A DNA stretch of 64,000 nt from Litomosoides sigmodontis (GCA_963070105.1 OY718805.1:2741501-2805500), one strand, 5' to 3'. Shown: positions 1 through 13,100, numbered from the stretch's first letter. Numbers and translations are program-made. The notes: generated from the sequence alone by a model not told the origin.

Positions 1-3000
1 TTGACGGATCCTCCTAGATTTGCTCACTAATTTAATGAAACAACCAGCTTCTTGTTAATAATAAATGTTGCTGAATAAAACTATTAGCTTCATAATGTCA
101 GAGTAAGACTAATCTGCAAAAAAAGGAATCTAATAATTCCATGAAAGGTAAACTGAAAATACTCTAAGAGCTTCACTGTCTCAGCAATCTACCAGAAGAA
201 CTGGGAAACATACGGAGTCGTAGAAAACTTCATGCTCATCTAGTATAACTGCAAATGCAGCTTTTTCAACTGCATGTAATGAAAGTTGATTGATTCCTGA
301 TGCAAAGTAAGCTCTGCGTGCTTGCGCCCATACATCGCGATCACCGGCTGTTAAAGCAGCAATATGACTTTCTTCAGGATCTGGACTGACTTTCTCATTC
401 AATATTGCTTCAAAACCCTTTTGCAATTCGCACGGCTCATATAGCCTGCAAAAAAATCGAAAATTTACAAGCTGGCTATAAGTAATTATTAATTAAAAAA
501 ACCGCATTGACTAATAGTTAATGCAGATTGGAAAAATTAAATTTTTTAAATGCTCATTTTTTCTTGAAAACATTGTTTCTCCTAAGAAATAGTCAGTTTT
601 TTCAGATGGATACTAATGATGTGGCCGTTCATGCGTACGCTTTACTTCACGTGCTCCCCGACTGCCAGCAATATTATTCGTTGAACAAAAGAGAAAAATA
701 CTGAATTAAACAATGTACAATACCAAACATTTAAAGATTTTTAATTCTTTCTAAAAATTCAGCGACATTCTTTGGAATCCCTCACTTTTTTCTTCAGCAA
801 AAATTCAAAACGTATCGTCGTCTAAAATATCTGACAAGAGCCCTACAGCTGTTTTTTTTCTTTAAATTGTTTACATTTAACTTTTTCTCGTTAATGTATG
901 CTTGTCTCTGATATCATTTGTCATTTACATTGAAAATTTCATAAAATGCCTGCAATAAAGACATATATTAAAAAATTTAGCAGAAACTTGAACTTCTCAA
1001 AGGACTAACCCTTTCCCATTGTGAATGGCAAGACGAAACCAACGACCGCTGCAATACACCGCAACATGCTCCGCATCATTCCAATGACAAAATCTATCCT
1101 TCTCCAAACATGGCACACGACAACTGTTGAATAACCGCTCATACTGAGCGGTACAAAAGGGTATCTTGTACTGTGACAAAAATGAGAACTGAAAAATTTA
1201 GAACTTTTTATCGGAAATACATGACAATTTTCTGGACAGTTAACTCTTGGTTTACTTTATACGGAATCCAGTTTTCGCACTTATCACAATCAAACAGTCA
1301 CATTGCCACACTCTTGTCATCAATCGTTCATGCCGTACGATATTTCTTCAAATGTTTGAGAAGCGCTATTTGGAAAACTGACCGGTTTTATTTCCTGCCG
1401 TTCTATCATTCGACGGAATAAAAGTGCAGCCCACGTCAATGTAGCAGCACGAGCGGCTTGATTATGCGTCGGATGCGCTATGATGGAGTCCATGCCGTAG
1501 TAATTGCTAAAAAATAAAAAACATTAAAAAATTGTACTTGGCAATATAAAAATTAATTGAATAAAAATAAAAACTAACCTGTTAATCATTATCGGTGAAC
1601 GCTGTCTCAAATAAATAAATTCTTCCCACCAATCTCCAACGTAATTGATCGAAAGGAAAGATTTAATAATTAAATACCACTGCAAATGCCGCCCTACTCC
1701 ATTACGAAATTCTTCTGTAAGCTGAACCAGCTCATCATATTCTTTATCTGAGCATACCGGACGCATCGTACAAAGGTGCTGAAATTTACTTAAATTTTAA
1801 TTTTTTTTGCTCTTCAAAAAAAAATCATGTTTTTGACAAAAAAAAAATTCGCGCCCGTAAATCGTTTTATGATTTTCCTGAATGCAGTGAGCATGATCGT
1901 TAACAGAGATATCAAACGTGAGGAATATCGTCATTCTATTTCCTCCTATTAATGCTAACCTTATCAAGTGTATCGTCTAGTCGTGGTAATGGTAAGCGTG
2001 GCAAAGCTCCTTGAAATGAATGTAACATCAAGCCACTTTTCGATAAGAGATGTAGAACAGCCTGCATAATGATATGGAAATAGATGGAAAATAAAATTTG
2101 CACTTCGTTTGCTCTCGAACTCATGATTTTTCTATATATATAATAGCAGAGAGCCTATGACAAGAATCTATTTCATATATCATAGAACGTCAGTTTTGCG
2201 AAAGGCAACTTACAATTGAAACAACATTCGGAACTATCAGCTCTTTGGCAGTTGCAATTGATTGAAGAAAAAAAGAAATCATAACGGGTAGCTTACCAAC
2301 CACAACTTTGATGTTTTTGAAGGTGGCCGCACATGTGGATTCTCAAACATCCAACCTTTGTAGAGCAAAAAACATTTGAGAGTTAATCGAATGACTTGAA
2401 TGAATACAAACCATATAAAAATGCTGTATAGAATGAGTGAGAGTGATTGCGAAAATATTCCGCTCCTGTAAAATTGAACAACAAAAACATTTTTGAAACA
2501 AAAAATGGATTTAAATCTAATAAGCTCAACTACTCTGGAAGAAGTTCCTGGTGTGTTCGAAATGAGGATAACGTGATAAATTTTGTAATAAGCAAAAAAG
2601 TGCTCTTTCTATTGTATTAAAAATTAAGTAAAGTAAAAAAAATTGCATTAATAAAAAACAAATACTACAAGTGTAGATTGTTAAAAATAAACAAAACTTT
2701 TAAATCAAAAATTTCACATGACATGACCTGTTGTTTCTACAAATTAAAAACATCCATACTGAAAATCAGAAACTTCTTTTTCGCTAAAAAAAAATCCTTT
2801 TGTTACAACAATTCCTATAAAATTAATTTATAATTGACATTTAAACAGAAACAAAAAGGTATGTCGTAGTGATGATCATTTTAAGAAATGAAAAAACGAT
2901 GAGAAAAAATTACCCAAAAAATAAGCTGAAGATGTGATATCGCATTAAAGACACTACACCAAATGAAAAATCATAATTAAACGCCGAGGAAAGGCTGATA

Positions 3001-3663
3001 AAAATCATAACTATGCATATCGTATAAGCATTTGCTGGGAAGATACCATTGTAGAAGTTATTCTACAAAATATTTTAAATCGTAATTCAATTTGACAAGC
3101 TGATAAGTGGAAGAGAGAAAAACAAAAAAAATTTTTTTCTTAACAAATAGAATTTAACATCATCGTAAATATTTTTCAAATGTCTTTGTTTTCCAATAGA
3201 GAGATTAATTAAGCACAACAAAAGATCATTGAGAGGTGTGGAAAGAGTGAATCAAATCATATGCTCTTCTATGAGCAATCATGTGAAATTGCTATTTTTG
3301 AAACTTCCTCCTATGATTCGAGGAGTTATAACAATATTCCAGTTATTAGTTCCTAAATTAAGTAGTTATTCAAAGGTAAGACATTCACAAATTTCAATGC
3401 TCTTAGTCGATGTGTTCCATCTGTTGCTATTTCTTCATACAAATAGAATTGTCAAATTTTATCGCTTTAGCAAAAAAAATGTTTAAAATTTGAAAAAATC
3501 AATTCATATAAAATTTACATACCTTAAAATGTGCAAGACGTTTTTTGTAAGCTCGAAAAAATGAATGTAATATTTCATTAAGCAATTCTTGATCGTACGA
3601 TACTGATATGCCATCATGTGTTAGTGAAACGGATAGCGCCGCAATACTGTGCGCTTCTGCCAT
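1..3663 (-). CDS. cpt-1: Carnitine O-palmitoyltransferase 1, N-terminal 432 residues (partial, runs off left edge)
   Basis: CPT1 sits in the outer mitochondrial membrane and moves long-chain acyl groups from CoA to carnitine, the controlled step of fatty-acid import for beta-oxidation. Eight exons join in frame: 3663-3523, 3062-2914, 2465-2297, 2061-1960, 1778-1579, 1506-1383, 1188-1010 and 445-214. The start is fixed by the N-terminus MAEAH, which matches animal CPT1. Two hydrophobic segments follow (near residues 60-72 and 100-122), consistent with the two membrane spans. Further family blocks are LPRLPLPRLDDT, LQWYLIIKS, GDWWEEFIYLR, FCTAQYERLFN, RVPCLEKD, HVAVYCSGRWF and AALTAGDRDVW. The last exon ends after FYDS at a GTATGT donor. 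The catalytic histidine region and C-terminus lie left of base 1. Nothing exon-like is seen in 1-213. The exons and family are clear; only the missing part is unknown. Confidence 0.95.
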
Positions 3664-3696
3664 CGTTTCTTTTAAATCCACAAACTTGTACCACAA

Positions 3697-3698
3697 AC
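3697..3698 (-). promoter_or_regulatory. Candidate trans-splice acceptor of CPT1
   Basis: On the minus strand the sequence cattcacag ends here, leaving a 34-base leader before the CPT1 start codon at 3663. No upstream coding exon is needed, so the site could take a spliced leader or end a 5' UTR intron. Confidence 0.4.
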
Positions 3699-4930
3699 TG
3701 TGAATGATTCTGCGATGTATTAATTTTTTTATCTTCTCATTTAAACTTTCTTTTTATTAACTTTATTCATCATCGGGATCGGAATCATCAGCGTGCGATA
3801 CTGCTGCCAGAACATCCAGTAATTCATAAATTAAAATTTAGGATAGAAATTCAAAATTAGCCGTACGATACATAAATTTTTTTATCGCCTCACTGAAACT
3901 TCCTCCTTATAAGACTTCATTCTTTACAAGTAAGCACTAGGAATACTTATTAGGGTAAAGAGCTGTATTTCATAATGTGAATATAAAGAATAAAAAAACA
4001 TGACATCGGAAGAGTAAAATAGCAATAAGAGTAAAAATATGATATTGATCGGATTTATCAACTATCATTGATAAGATCGAAATAAGTCACGCAGTAGTTA
4101 CCAGTTAGCAAAATGAAAAGAGTTGTTGATTGAGGTATTTTTGCTGAACGAAGTACAAAGTGCAAAGTCCAAAAAACAACTAGACATACCAAGTGTACTT
4201 TTCATAACACGTCGTAGTCCATTACATCATCATTAACCAGATCACTAATGATAAATCGAAATATTGAACGAAAATAGGTCGACATATTTCCTTCTGTCAT
4301 CAAATATCCCTAAAATTGAAAATAAACTGAAATTTTCCACAAGAAATATCACCTATCAAGTGATTTACAAGTTCCATCAATTTTATTCGCCTATCACTTC
4401 ATTCTACGATAAATTATCAACCTAACCTGTCTGTCTGGATACAAACAAACAAGAAACCTGCTCAATATTTCCTTCCTAACTATGTAGTATCATTTATAGA
4501 ACAGCAATTCCTTCGTCTATCCAATTCCAGTAAAACTCTTATCAACTGACACTGATATATATGTATATGTGTTAGCATGTGTTTGTAAGATTTATCATGA
4601 AAGAATATACAAGATCTTTTGTGATGTTTTTGATAATTTGATAAAACGAAAAACTGTATCATTTGGCATTAGTAAATAACACACTGAAGAATGTTCCTTT
4701 CCAATGTGTACGATGTTGAATGAACAATGTTTACGGTAAATAGACAATTTTAGACATTTCGTGCGTTAAACTGACGATGGACGAAGAATCGCCTCGCATC
4801 GTCTGCAGTAAATAAATAGTTAACAAGACTGATCGGTTAGGAAAGAATTGATTGAATTATAAATGAAAGAAGAGGGAGTTACTTGCCGTTGATTAAACGA
4901 GAATGACAAATACAATGTTTTTAGAATGAG

Positions 4931-4977
4931 TTTGATATATATATATATATATATATAATTTGATATATATATATATC

Positions 4978-5066
<89 letters not shown>

Positions 5067-5070
5067 AATT
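4931..5070. repeat. AT microsatellite with inverted TTTGATAT/ATATCAAA borders
   Basis: A nearly pure AT array of about 140 bases is interrupted by a 26-base palindrome at 4957-4982 (arms beginning AATTTGATAT and ending ATATCAAATT). TTTGATAT lies at the left border and ATATCAAATT at the right, so the same motif occurs in inverted order at the borders and in the middle. Confidence 0.9.
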
Positions 5071-5882
5071 GCCTGATTTAATATACTGAAAACCTGAGAC
5101 AAAGGAAGATTTTTATAATATGGGTTTCATGAATAACACAGCGTTTTGATTGTATGAAACACTTTATATTATAAAATTACTTGAGGTTACCCGTGAGATC
5201 GAGCAATTCACCAATGCAATCGACTGATATTGTGTGAAAAAAGACGTAGGAATCACTGCTATTTTAGGTTTGTTATCATTCCAAATTCACCTATTTCAAA
5301 TTCATCTTCTTTAACTGCAACATTCTTTCGTTCCATCATGATCATTTTGGAATTATCAACCACCAAGTGAGCATGGCGGTGATCGGTATCACACTTAAGT
5401 GTTCAACAACAGATGGCGTCATGTGTCACCCGTCTGATCCTTGTCCAATCCTGAATATTTTTACACCTGTTAAATGTTTCTTGTTTTTGCAAAATCAAAT
5501 AATTGCCAAATGAATTTCCTTTAATATTACATAGTAATATGTAATAACGCCTAATTGACACCAGGTAAACAATATTTTCGGAAGAAACATCATCCCTATG
5601 TTGAAAAAATTTTACTAACAAAATTCTTTCAAACATAATGAAAAAATTAAAAATGCTAATTAACCAGAGTAATTTGATTTGTGATCAAGAAGTTGTGAAT
5701 ATAGCACGCATTACATTAACAAATTTCACTCAAGTCCTCAATTAGCCAAAGCGCTCACTACCTGCAAAAAAAGAAACTTTCTTCAGTGAACTGTACTGCA
5801 CTGATAGTAAAAGCATCAACTAAATATTCACTGTCACCAGTTAGCTATTGGTATGTTAGTGAAAGATAATTTAGAATTAGAA

Positions 5883-5911
5883 TTTTTCGGCTATTAGAAA
5901 TAGCCGAAAAA
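5883..5911. repeat. Perfect 13-bp inverted repeat with 3-base loop
   Basis: TTTTTCGGCTATT at 5883-5895 is followed by the loop AGA and the exact complement AATAGCCGAAAAA at 5899-5911. It lies in a non-coding region. It resembles a small terminator-like or structured-RNA hairpin but is too short for a microRNA precursor. Confidence 0.8.
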
Positions 5912-7478
5912 ACATCAAATTTTTTAATGATAACAAGTATTCTACTCCTACTCCATTATAAAAAAACTCTAAATAATTCCGAACTCACTTCGGCATCCTC
6001 TTCCTAAAGCACTACGAATTTGGGACTGATTTCTTCGCACAGAAAGAGAGAGAGAGAGAAGGGAGAGAATCTATTTGCATATGATCAGTTAAAAAATGAG
6101 AAAGATATTATCCTAATCTGCTAATGATCAAATTCTTGCCCTTAACACTGGTTGCGGAATCTAGTAATGTGTACTTGGATAGCATTCTTAGGAATTGATC
6201 CTTTTCATTTGTCATCTTTTCCATTCAGATTATTTTTAAAGACAAAAAATGAATGTGAGCACAAGAAAACTAGAGTTATCGTTCATTACTATCAAACAAT
6301 CTTTCTGCACACCCAACCTTCTGTGTTACTTTCCAACTTAAGTAATTTTGTCAGACCCAAAATGAAAAAATTGACCATTACGACAAATTTTACGAAATTC
6401 CTAAATGTTAATGTTTAACACTGAAGCCTAGAAGAGGAGAATGCCTTTTTCATTTACAAATTGTTGAAATAAAAATGTAGTTCTGTACTATTGCAGTGCA
6501 TTTTTATGGTATTCACTGTATAGACAAGAAAAGTAGCAATCACAGAAAAGAATGTAGCAGGCGAAAAAACACTACTTCAACGAAAATATCAGAATTATAA
6601 TACAAAAAAAATCATTTTCTGAAGCAAACAAACAGAGGTCAAAAAACAAATTGGAAACTTTTTCATCTGTTGAGGAATATAACTGATTTCACGACTAGCG
6701 TTTAACATCGAGTTGTTTTCAGACATAAAAGAAACTATGCCAGACGTTAATCCTCAACTGGAAAAAAATTCCGAAAAAATTTGATAAAGTTGTTGTTCTA
6801 CTTCACTTTTTTGAAATACCTAGTTTGCCTACCGAAATACAGTCGTAGCTGGAAACAAAAAGGAAATGAGACAATTTCGCAAAATAAGAGGAAAAGTGGG
6901 AAATAACAGTGAAATGCTAATCTATGTTGTTGTTATTATTAATAATATATACAGTAGAAATAGCAAGAAAATGAGGAAATTTTCAAAAATTTCAGATTTT
7001 AATAAAATGCAGTTCTTAATTAGTAATTGCCGATAAACAAAATATTAGACATGGTCTGCAGAAAAAGTACAGGAAAAATTTAGAAACTGCATTCAAATAT
7101 AAGCATACGAGGGAAACATAAACATACATAGAAGTGCCCGGTATAGAAAAATGAATATTCCAAATCTATTTGCATAGGCTCAGCCAAAATGAAAAATACG
7201 TGACAGAAATAGGTGCTTCAAATAGATAGAAAATGTTTTCGATATGTTGAATAGTTGAAATTGCAGAAATTGCTACTCGGTGCAAAATACCACGGTTATT
7301 ACGCGAACTCAAATTCGCCCAGAGGGTAAAGAAGTAAGATATGTGCGTTAAATCCACTCAGGAATTAAGGAAGAAAGATGAACAAAAGCAAATAAAACTA
7401 ACTCTTCCTGCCACATCTATCACACCTATCCATTACTCCATTACTCCAAGAAATCAAACTTGAAATATGTTTATTAAT

Positions 7479-9576
7479 CTACATCACCAAACGTTTTTTT
7501 TTTGCAGTGTTATCAGCTCCATTCCTTCGTTTTAAATAGTCAACCAGAGTTTCCGAAGGTGGCCGGAATGAGCAATACTTATTGCGGACCTTGACAAGCT
7601 TGTCACCACTACCAATAACTACACCTTAAATGTGGATTTAAAACCAGTGAAAACTCAAAATTTGAAATTACGATACTATCAAATAGTAATGCGAAAAAGG
7701 GAAAGAGACATGCACACTATCACTGCATTTTTCAGGAATACTCAAAATTTATTCTATTTATAAAAATTCTGTTTGAAAAATTACTTCTCGAGATCAGAGA
7801 AAGGTATTGTGATAACGCATGGATGATGAGACGGTGTAATCGTGGTAAGACAGACGAAGACCATTCCGATACTGGTAATACATTTTTATGGAAAAATTTT
7901 CTCATTTCCTTTTCATTCACAACCATGAATTCCTGCAAGGATCACATGACAGTTTGGGATCTAGAAATCAAAACTTATCTGCAAGTACAAGTAAGAAAGA
8001 TGTCTGAAGGATAAATTTTCAATATTTCAACTTCATATACAAAGAAACGTACTTACCAATGGTAGTGTTTTATGTCTTAATATCATTCTGAATCGTCGAT
8101 TCAACCGCGAAAATGATGCTTCTGCTGTACGTAATGGATGGCCTGAATTTTTATGTCAATAAGAGAATAACCAACAATTTACGGTACTTTCCTTCCACGA
8201 CTTCTACAGTTGCAATAGCGCTACTCGAGCACTACGAACAGTACTAGATGGTATTTTTAAGAGCATCTTTCTAGTGATTTCAACTTTTCAAATAGGATTC
8301 AATCAAAACAAACCATTGTAATCATGTTGGCCAAAGCCATCAATTTCTTGATGCGAAGATTTATCAGAACACGAGCAATTTCGATGCACTTCCCCTGCTT
8401 TGAAACTGTCTAAGAATTCTCGTTGTTCCTCTTCATTCTTCTCAATAAAAACATTCCAAGCCTGAACAGTTCTTCTCTTCATGCCAATTCATGAAACTAC
8501 TGTGTTACGTGATTAATCGCTAAAAGAATCAAAAAGTTCAGAACTCCAAATTCACCTGCATATTTTCATCTTCGGTAAACAGCTTCGAAAGCGCTGTTAC
8601 TGTTGATTGCAAGATGTCAGAATAATCTTCGCAGATATCATCCGCATCTACCATAGAATATAAAAATTGAGCTAAAAGAAAATTAATAAAACTTGGAAGT
8701 GCACATTAGCAGAGATTAAGCATAGAGGAGAAGGAAACGCTAGTTCGTTGGACTTTATTCTTCAAGAAAACTATTCAACTATGCTTCGAAACAGCCTATA
8801 AAAACTTACTTCCTTATGGCTTAACGGTAATGCACCGTACATTCTTAGAGATCACTTACTCTTTTCAATGCTACAAACAATAACGTGAAGCTCAACCAAA
8901 ATCAATATTTTCCCGCTACTCTACCAAATTGCAGAACCAAAATTAATTACTACAACAAACCATTCTCGTATCTTCGTTGTTTTCGTGCACCCATCCGTCC
9001 TTTTTTGATCATATTTAAGTCACCCGTAATATCGTTTAACCGTTGTGCTTTCCGTACATTGCGTCCATCCTGAAAAAAAATTTTTGCTTCCGAACTTGAA
9101 TTCTCCCGGGAATGCAATTGTGGTTGCGACACAACAAACAAAATATTATACAGTTTTAAACTTGAACCAAAACAAAAAAAACTTAATTTATGCTTTCTTC
9201 GGTGTCGCGTAACGCTTTCAGCGGTGCTTTCATTGACATCATTTTCGGAATGAATTTCATCCTCACTTTCATAATCGAGCAAGTAACTGAAAAATGACAT
9301 TCCTTGCTAAGTACTTTATGATTTACTTCCTTTACTTTCTGTTTCTCTTATCCTCCCAACTACACTAACGATGCCACCATACTTGTATGGCAGAAGATAA
9401 TAATTTTTCCTTGATATCGTAATTAATACCTCTCCCAACAATTTCTTATGAGTGTATCAAAAATGTAATATTAATGAATCATTCCATGAAAATGTTTCTT
9501 AACGAAAAGAAGCTCACTCATCCAACGTGACATAACTAGACATCATCAAACGTGAATTACGTCGAAGAACTCCCAT
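7479..9576 (-). CDS. R3H domain-containing protein 4 (R3HDM4)-like protein
   Basis: The likely role is single-stranded nucleic acid binding through an R3H domain; the family's biological role is poorly known. Exons: 9576-9518, 9286-8961, 8671-8556, 8461-8314, 8142-8057, 7932-7785 and 7618-7479, giving 340 residues in frame (human R3HDM4 is about 270). Shared blocks are RRYENAQFLYSM (human ENTQYLL), AWNVFIEKNEEEQREFLD (human VWNDF..EEQ), HPLRTAEASFSRLNRRFR, then the R3H signature R279-x3-H283 inside RLHRLIIHALSQYL. The C-terminus keeps KVRNKYCSFRPPSE before a basic tail. The second exon has a good internal acceptor (tttttttcag before 9069), but the frame is open through it, so 9070 to about 9190 may be coding or an unmarked intron. 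The first exon is inferred only from phase, a GTGAGC donor and an ATG. Confidence 0.82.
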
Positions 9577-9606
9577 GTTGTTGATGAAAGTGGCGTCAAG
9601 TGAAGT

Positions 9607-9608
9607 CT
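9607..9608 (-). promoter_or_regulatory. Candidate trans-splice acceptor of the R3HDM4-like gene
   Basis: The minus strand reads ccagttacag here, 30 bases before the proposed ATG at 9576. It supports that ATG as the true start. Confidence 0.35.
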
Positions 9609-10137
9609 GTAACTGGAAACTGGTGCTTAATTAATTTCAATTGTCCAAAATAATAAAAAACATTTACGCATGTATATCCTTATAAGTATGCCTATAAGTA
9701 ACGCTAATGAGTATATTTAAATTCTACTCCAACTACATGAATTTGATAAAGTCGCAGTCACTTCTAATTACTACGCAGTCTAAGTAATCAAAAAAAAAAA
9801 ACTAGGAACTTAACATGTTGAAAGTATAACATAAAAAATTCACATACTTCGTTGATGACAAAAAAAGAGCAATAAACGTTTCAAACGTTCGTTACACGTA
9901 AAACAATGAAATATTTTATGAAAACAACATTATATCGGAGAAAATTTCAGATGAAAAAAAAGCCCAACTCTCTAACTTTTCCTAAAATTTCAATTTATTT
10001 CAAAAGAAATTAGATGATACTGATGATAATGCATGCGTTCATGTGGAAATGAATGAACGATACGTCATGTGACATACCGTGACATATCACGAAGGCAAAC
10101 ATCACATGATCCTACAGCTTTAGTTAGGAACAGAAAC

Positions 10138-10171
<34 letters not shown>

Positions 10172-10188
10172 CGAGAGAGCGAGAGAGA
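10138..10188. repeat. GA simple repeat
   Basis: About 50 bases of GA with a few AAAG and GCGA interruptions. Confidence 0.9.
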
Positions 10189-10957
10189 ACGTCAACATAT
10201 CTCACTGAGAAGTGATTGACGTCAAAAAATTTCAGGACGCATACCACCGTATCACCCATCTATCGTACTCACAACGCCCGCATTATGACAAACATATCCG
10301 TTTGCAACTCAATAACCCATTATTGCTTGTAATTTGTTGCAATATTAAACGGAACATATCAGATTTTATTTTAAAATTTATACATTCAAAAGTGCATTGA
10401 ATTGTACGTGAATCGAATGCGTCATTTACTTCAATCACGTATGTCATCAATGTGATATTTTATGCTTGGGAAAAAAGCGCACACGTGGATTACATTTACA
10501 ACACTAACTCACTGCAAACATTCATACGTGGAATTAGTTACTGCTGTAAATGCATACGCACGAACTCTTCCATAAAAGCATTACTTTGCATTCACTCTAA
10601 TTTTTTCTACAATTTAAAAATATTAGCTAATTTGCATTCTTTAACGAAATGCATCACACACGAATTTAGCATTCGCGTTGATATACAACGTTTAGTGGAG
10701 GGGGGGGACACTTTATGAAGAAGGTATGTATACTTTCCGATAAAATAACCTTGTCAGAAATTCAATTTGAAATTTGACTTAAACTGATATTATATGAAAT
10801 ATATAAAATTAGTAATAAGCATCTGCTTCTTTGAGCTTTCTAGCAAAAGATAAACAGTAATAACACATGTGGTGGCGTAGACTACGAATAAATTTAAATT
10901 TTTATCTAATTTTTTCTTTTTGTACATATTAATTATGAACTTTAACGGAAAGCCCTT

Positions 10958-10982
10958 GCTCTCTCTCTCTCTCTCTCTCTCA
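10958..10982. repeat. CT simple repeat
   Basis: About 24 bases of pure CT, the opposite purine polarity to the GA run 800 bases away. Confidence 0.85.
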
Positions 10983-11494
10983 CTTTTAGAAAAATGAGTT
11001 AAACGATGATGCATATGAAGGTAATTATTAGGGCTGGCGCAATGAGCAGACAATTTGACTAAATTTATTCTACGTGAATGGATTTAGTCCAATATTTGCA
11101 CAGAAGATATTTCTACTAAAACTAAATTTACCATAGCAAAAGCAATGGGATTGCAGCAGACCGTTCGTTCACCGATCCTATGCGGCCGATATTCAAGCGC
11201 TTACATCCCTCAACCTTAGTCAATTCATACAGTTCACTTTCCTTCAATCCGATCTGATCCCATTTGATCCAATTCGACGCCATCTTCGCAACAATCCTTT
11301 CCCAGTATTTAGCACCGAAAATGTGCTCCTTCTGCTCGCTTCATACTTACTTCAGATCCATTCCTGATCTATACTTTAGCATTCTTCCAGGGCTATTATT
11401 TACCTAATTAAGGATCAGTAATTGACAATTTTTCTCTTCCTTTCCTTCTGTTCCACAATATGTCGCTATGATCGATGTGAAAAAATCATTATAA

Positions 11495-11627
11495 ACTGCC
11501 ACTAGTAATAATTAATAATGATAATAACAGCGATAACAATAATAATAATTGATAATAATAATAATTAATAATAATATTAATAATGTTAATAATAATAATA
11601 AAATAAATAAATAAATAAGTAAATGGA

Positions 11628-11658
<31 letters not shown>

Positions 11659-11672
11659 AATAAATGAATAGT
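11495..11672. repeat. AAT / AAAT microsatellite array
   Basis: The first half is AAT with TGATAA interruptions. The second half changes to AAAT repeats (aaataaataaat). Two adjacent repeat families of different period suggest expansion of slipped A/T-rich seeds. Confidence 0.85.
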
Positions 11673-12714
11673 GCTATTCAGTAACAGAACGTACACATAT
11701 ATGTTACAGTGACATTAAATAAATAAACACTAAAAGTAAAGTGAAAGCATACGATTGATAATTGTTAATGGTTGATTGGTTGTTTTCTTAAGCTTTCATT
11801 TGACTTTTCCATCATTTCTTACCCTTTCTTACCTGTACGACACTTCCTCCTCCTCCTTCCACCTCCTCCACATTTATTTATCAATTTCAATTTTAACTAT
11901 TCGCTCATTTCATTTACAGGAGAGGACTGTTTCTCCTAACTTTCATCTCATCACATCTTTTCCATCTTCCTTCCTACCTTCCCACAGTAGAGTTATTTTC
12001 TATTTCTATTAAAATTGATAAATTTAATACATCTGTGTTCTGATAATCGAACGGTGATTGATAAGCAGACGTTTCATTATCACTTCATTCATTTTTTAAA
12101 CGACGAATTTTTCGCTACTGCTAATTCATACGTAATAATTTAATGTTTTAAATTAACGATTAAATAAAAGCAATTAATTCGATTCAAACTTTCTAGAATT
12201 TGCATTCAACAAAGTGGAAAAAAACATACATTAAATGATTTAGTGGAAGAGAGGAAAAGAAAGGTTGTATTTGGCTTATTGGTCATCTGATAATATTATT
12301 GCACATCAAACATGATGGATGAATCATTGAACTTCAATTCCTGAATGTTTGCACGGTGAACCGGTACGAAGAGAATATCAAATGCACTGATAACAACGTT
12401 ATCATACATCTGATAAGGTTGATTATTCCATTGTTACCAACCTTTTGCATCTCTTCCTTTTCATTTTTCAGCACCCTTTCCTACCTGAAACAATCACTGC
12501 TGAGAACCGCTTTTTTCATCTTTTGCTTTTTCTCCTGCAAAATAGGAATAATATTTTGATGCATTCCTCGATCGTCCGATCTATCCGTTTTATAAACCTT
12601 TTTTAAAAGCTAAAACTTTTTCAAGCAATAATCAGTCATCATTATCATCGTCATCATCGCTTGCGCCATATTTATTTAAACATGAGAATTTTGCACACAT
12701 TCGTTGCAATGTTG

Positions 12715-12790
12715 TATACATAGGCATTATGCATGTCGTGCAAAAATAGGCATTATACACATAGGCATTATACATGTCATGCAAAAAAAT
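12715..12790. repeat. Short imperfect tandem repeat around ATAGGCATTAT
   Basis: The block ATAGGCATTAT, then CATGTC, then GTGCAAAAA or ATGCAAAAAA, occurs twice, with an extra partial copy ATAGGCATTATAC between them. The three ATAGGCATTAT copies fall within about 70 bases. Confidence 0.75.
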
Positions 12791-13098
12791 TTAATAAAAC
12801 AATTTGAATAACTTAGATTAGGCGCAAAAATTAACTATTAGCTAATTCACTTTTCAATTTACGTTAGGTAAATGTTGTCATATAGAAATTTGAATGATAT
12901 AGTGCAATTTTTTTTCTTAAAAAAAAGAAGCATTTCTTGAATATTCTAATTTGTTTACAGTCTATAAAGCTACTACATTACTGAACTTTATTTCATTAAA
13001 ATTTTTCATTTGCTTCCTCCTTTTCTATCACTTCATTGCTTGCTTGTAGGAACGATCGAATTGAGAGGTACTAATTTACCGCTTAGTTTTTTCATTTC

Positions 13099-13100
13099 AG
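13099..13100 (+). promoter_or_regulatory. Candidate trans-splice acceptor of the PSWKR-motif gene
   Basis: ttttttcatttcag ends only four bases before the ATG at 13105. Such spacing is usual for spliced-leader addition and gives the main reason for choosing this start. Confidence 0.45.

Larger units (their letters stand above)
3699..7478. other. Intergenic region between CPT1 and the R3HDM4-like gene
   Basis: About 3.8 kb lies upstream of CPT1 and downstream of the R3HDM4-like gene, both on the minus strand. I find no exon with family similarity. It contains the AT array at 4931-5070, a perfect short hairpin at 5883-5911 and a small GA run near 6041-6062. The open frames here (60-90 codons) have biased, low-complexity composition and no splice-supported partners. 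CPT1 control elements may lie here, but none is recognisable. Confidence 0.6.
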
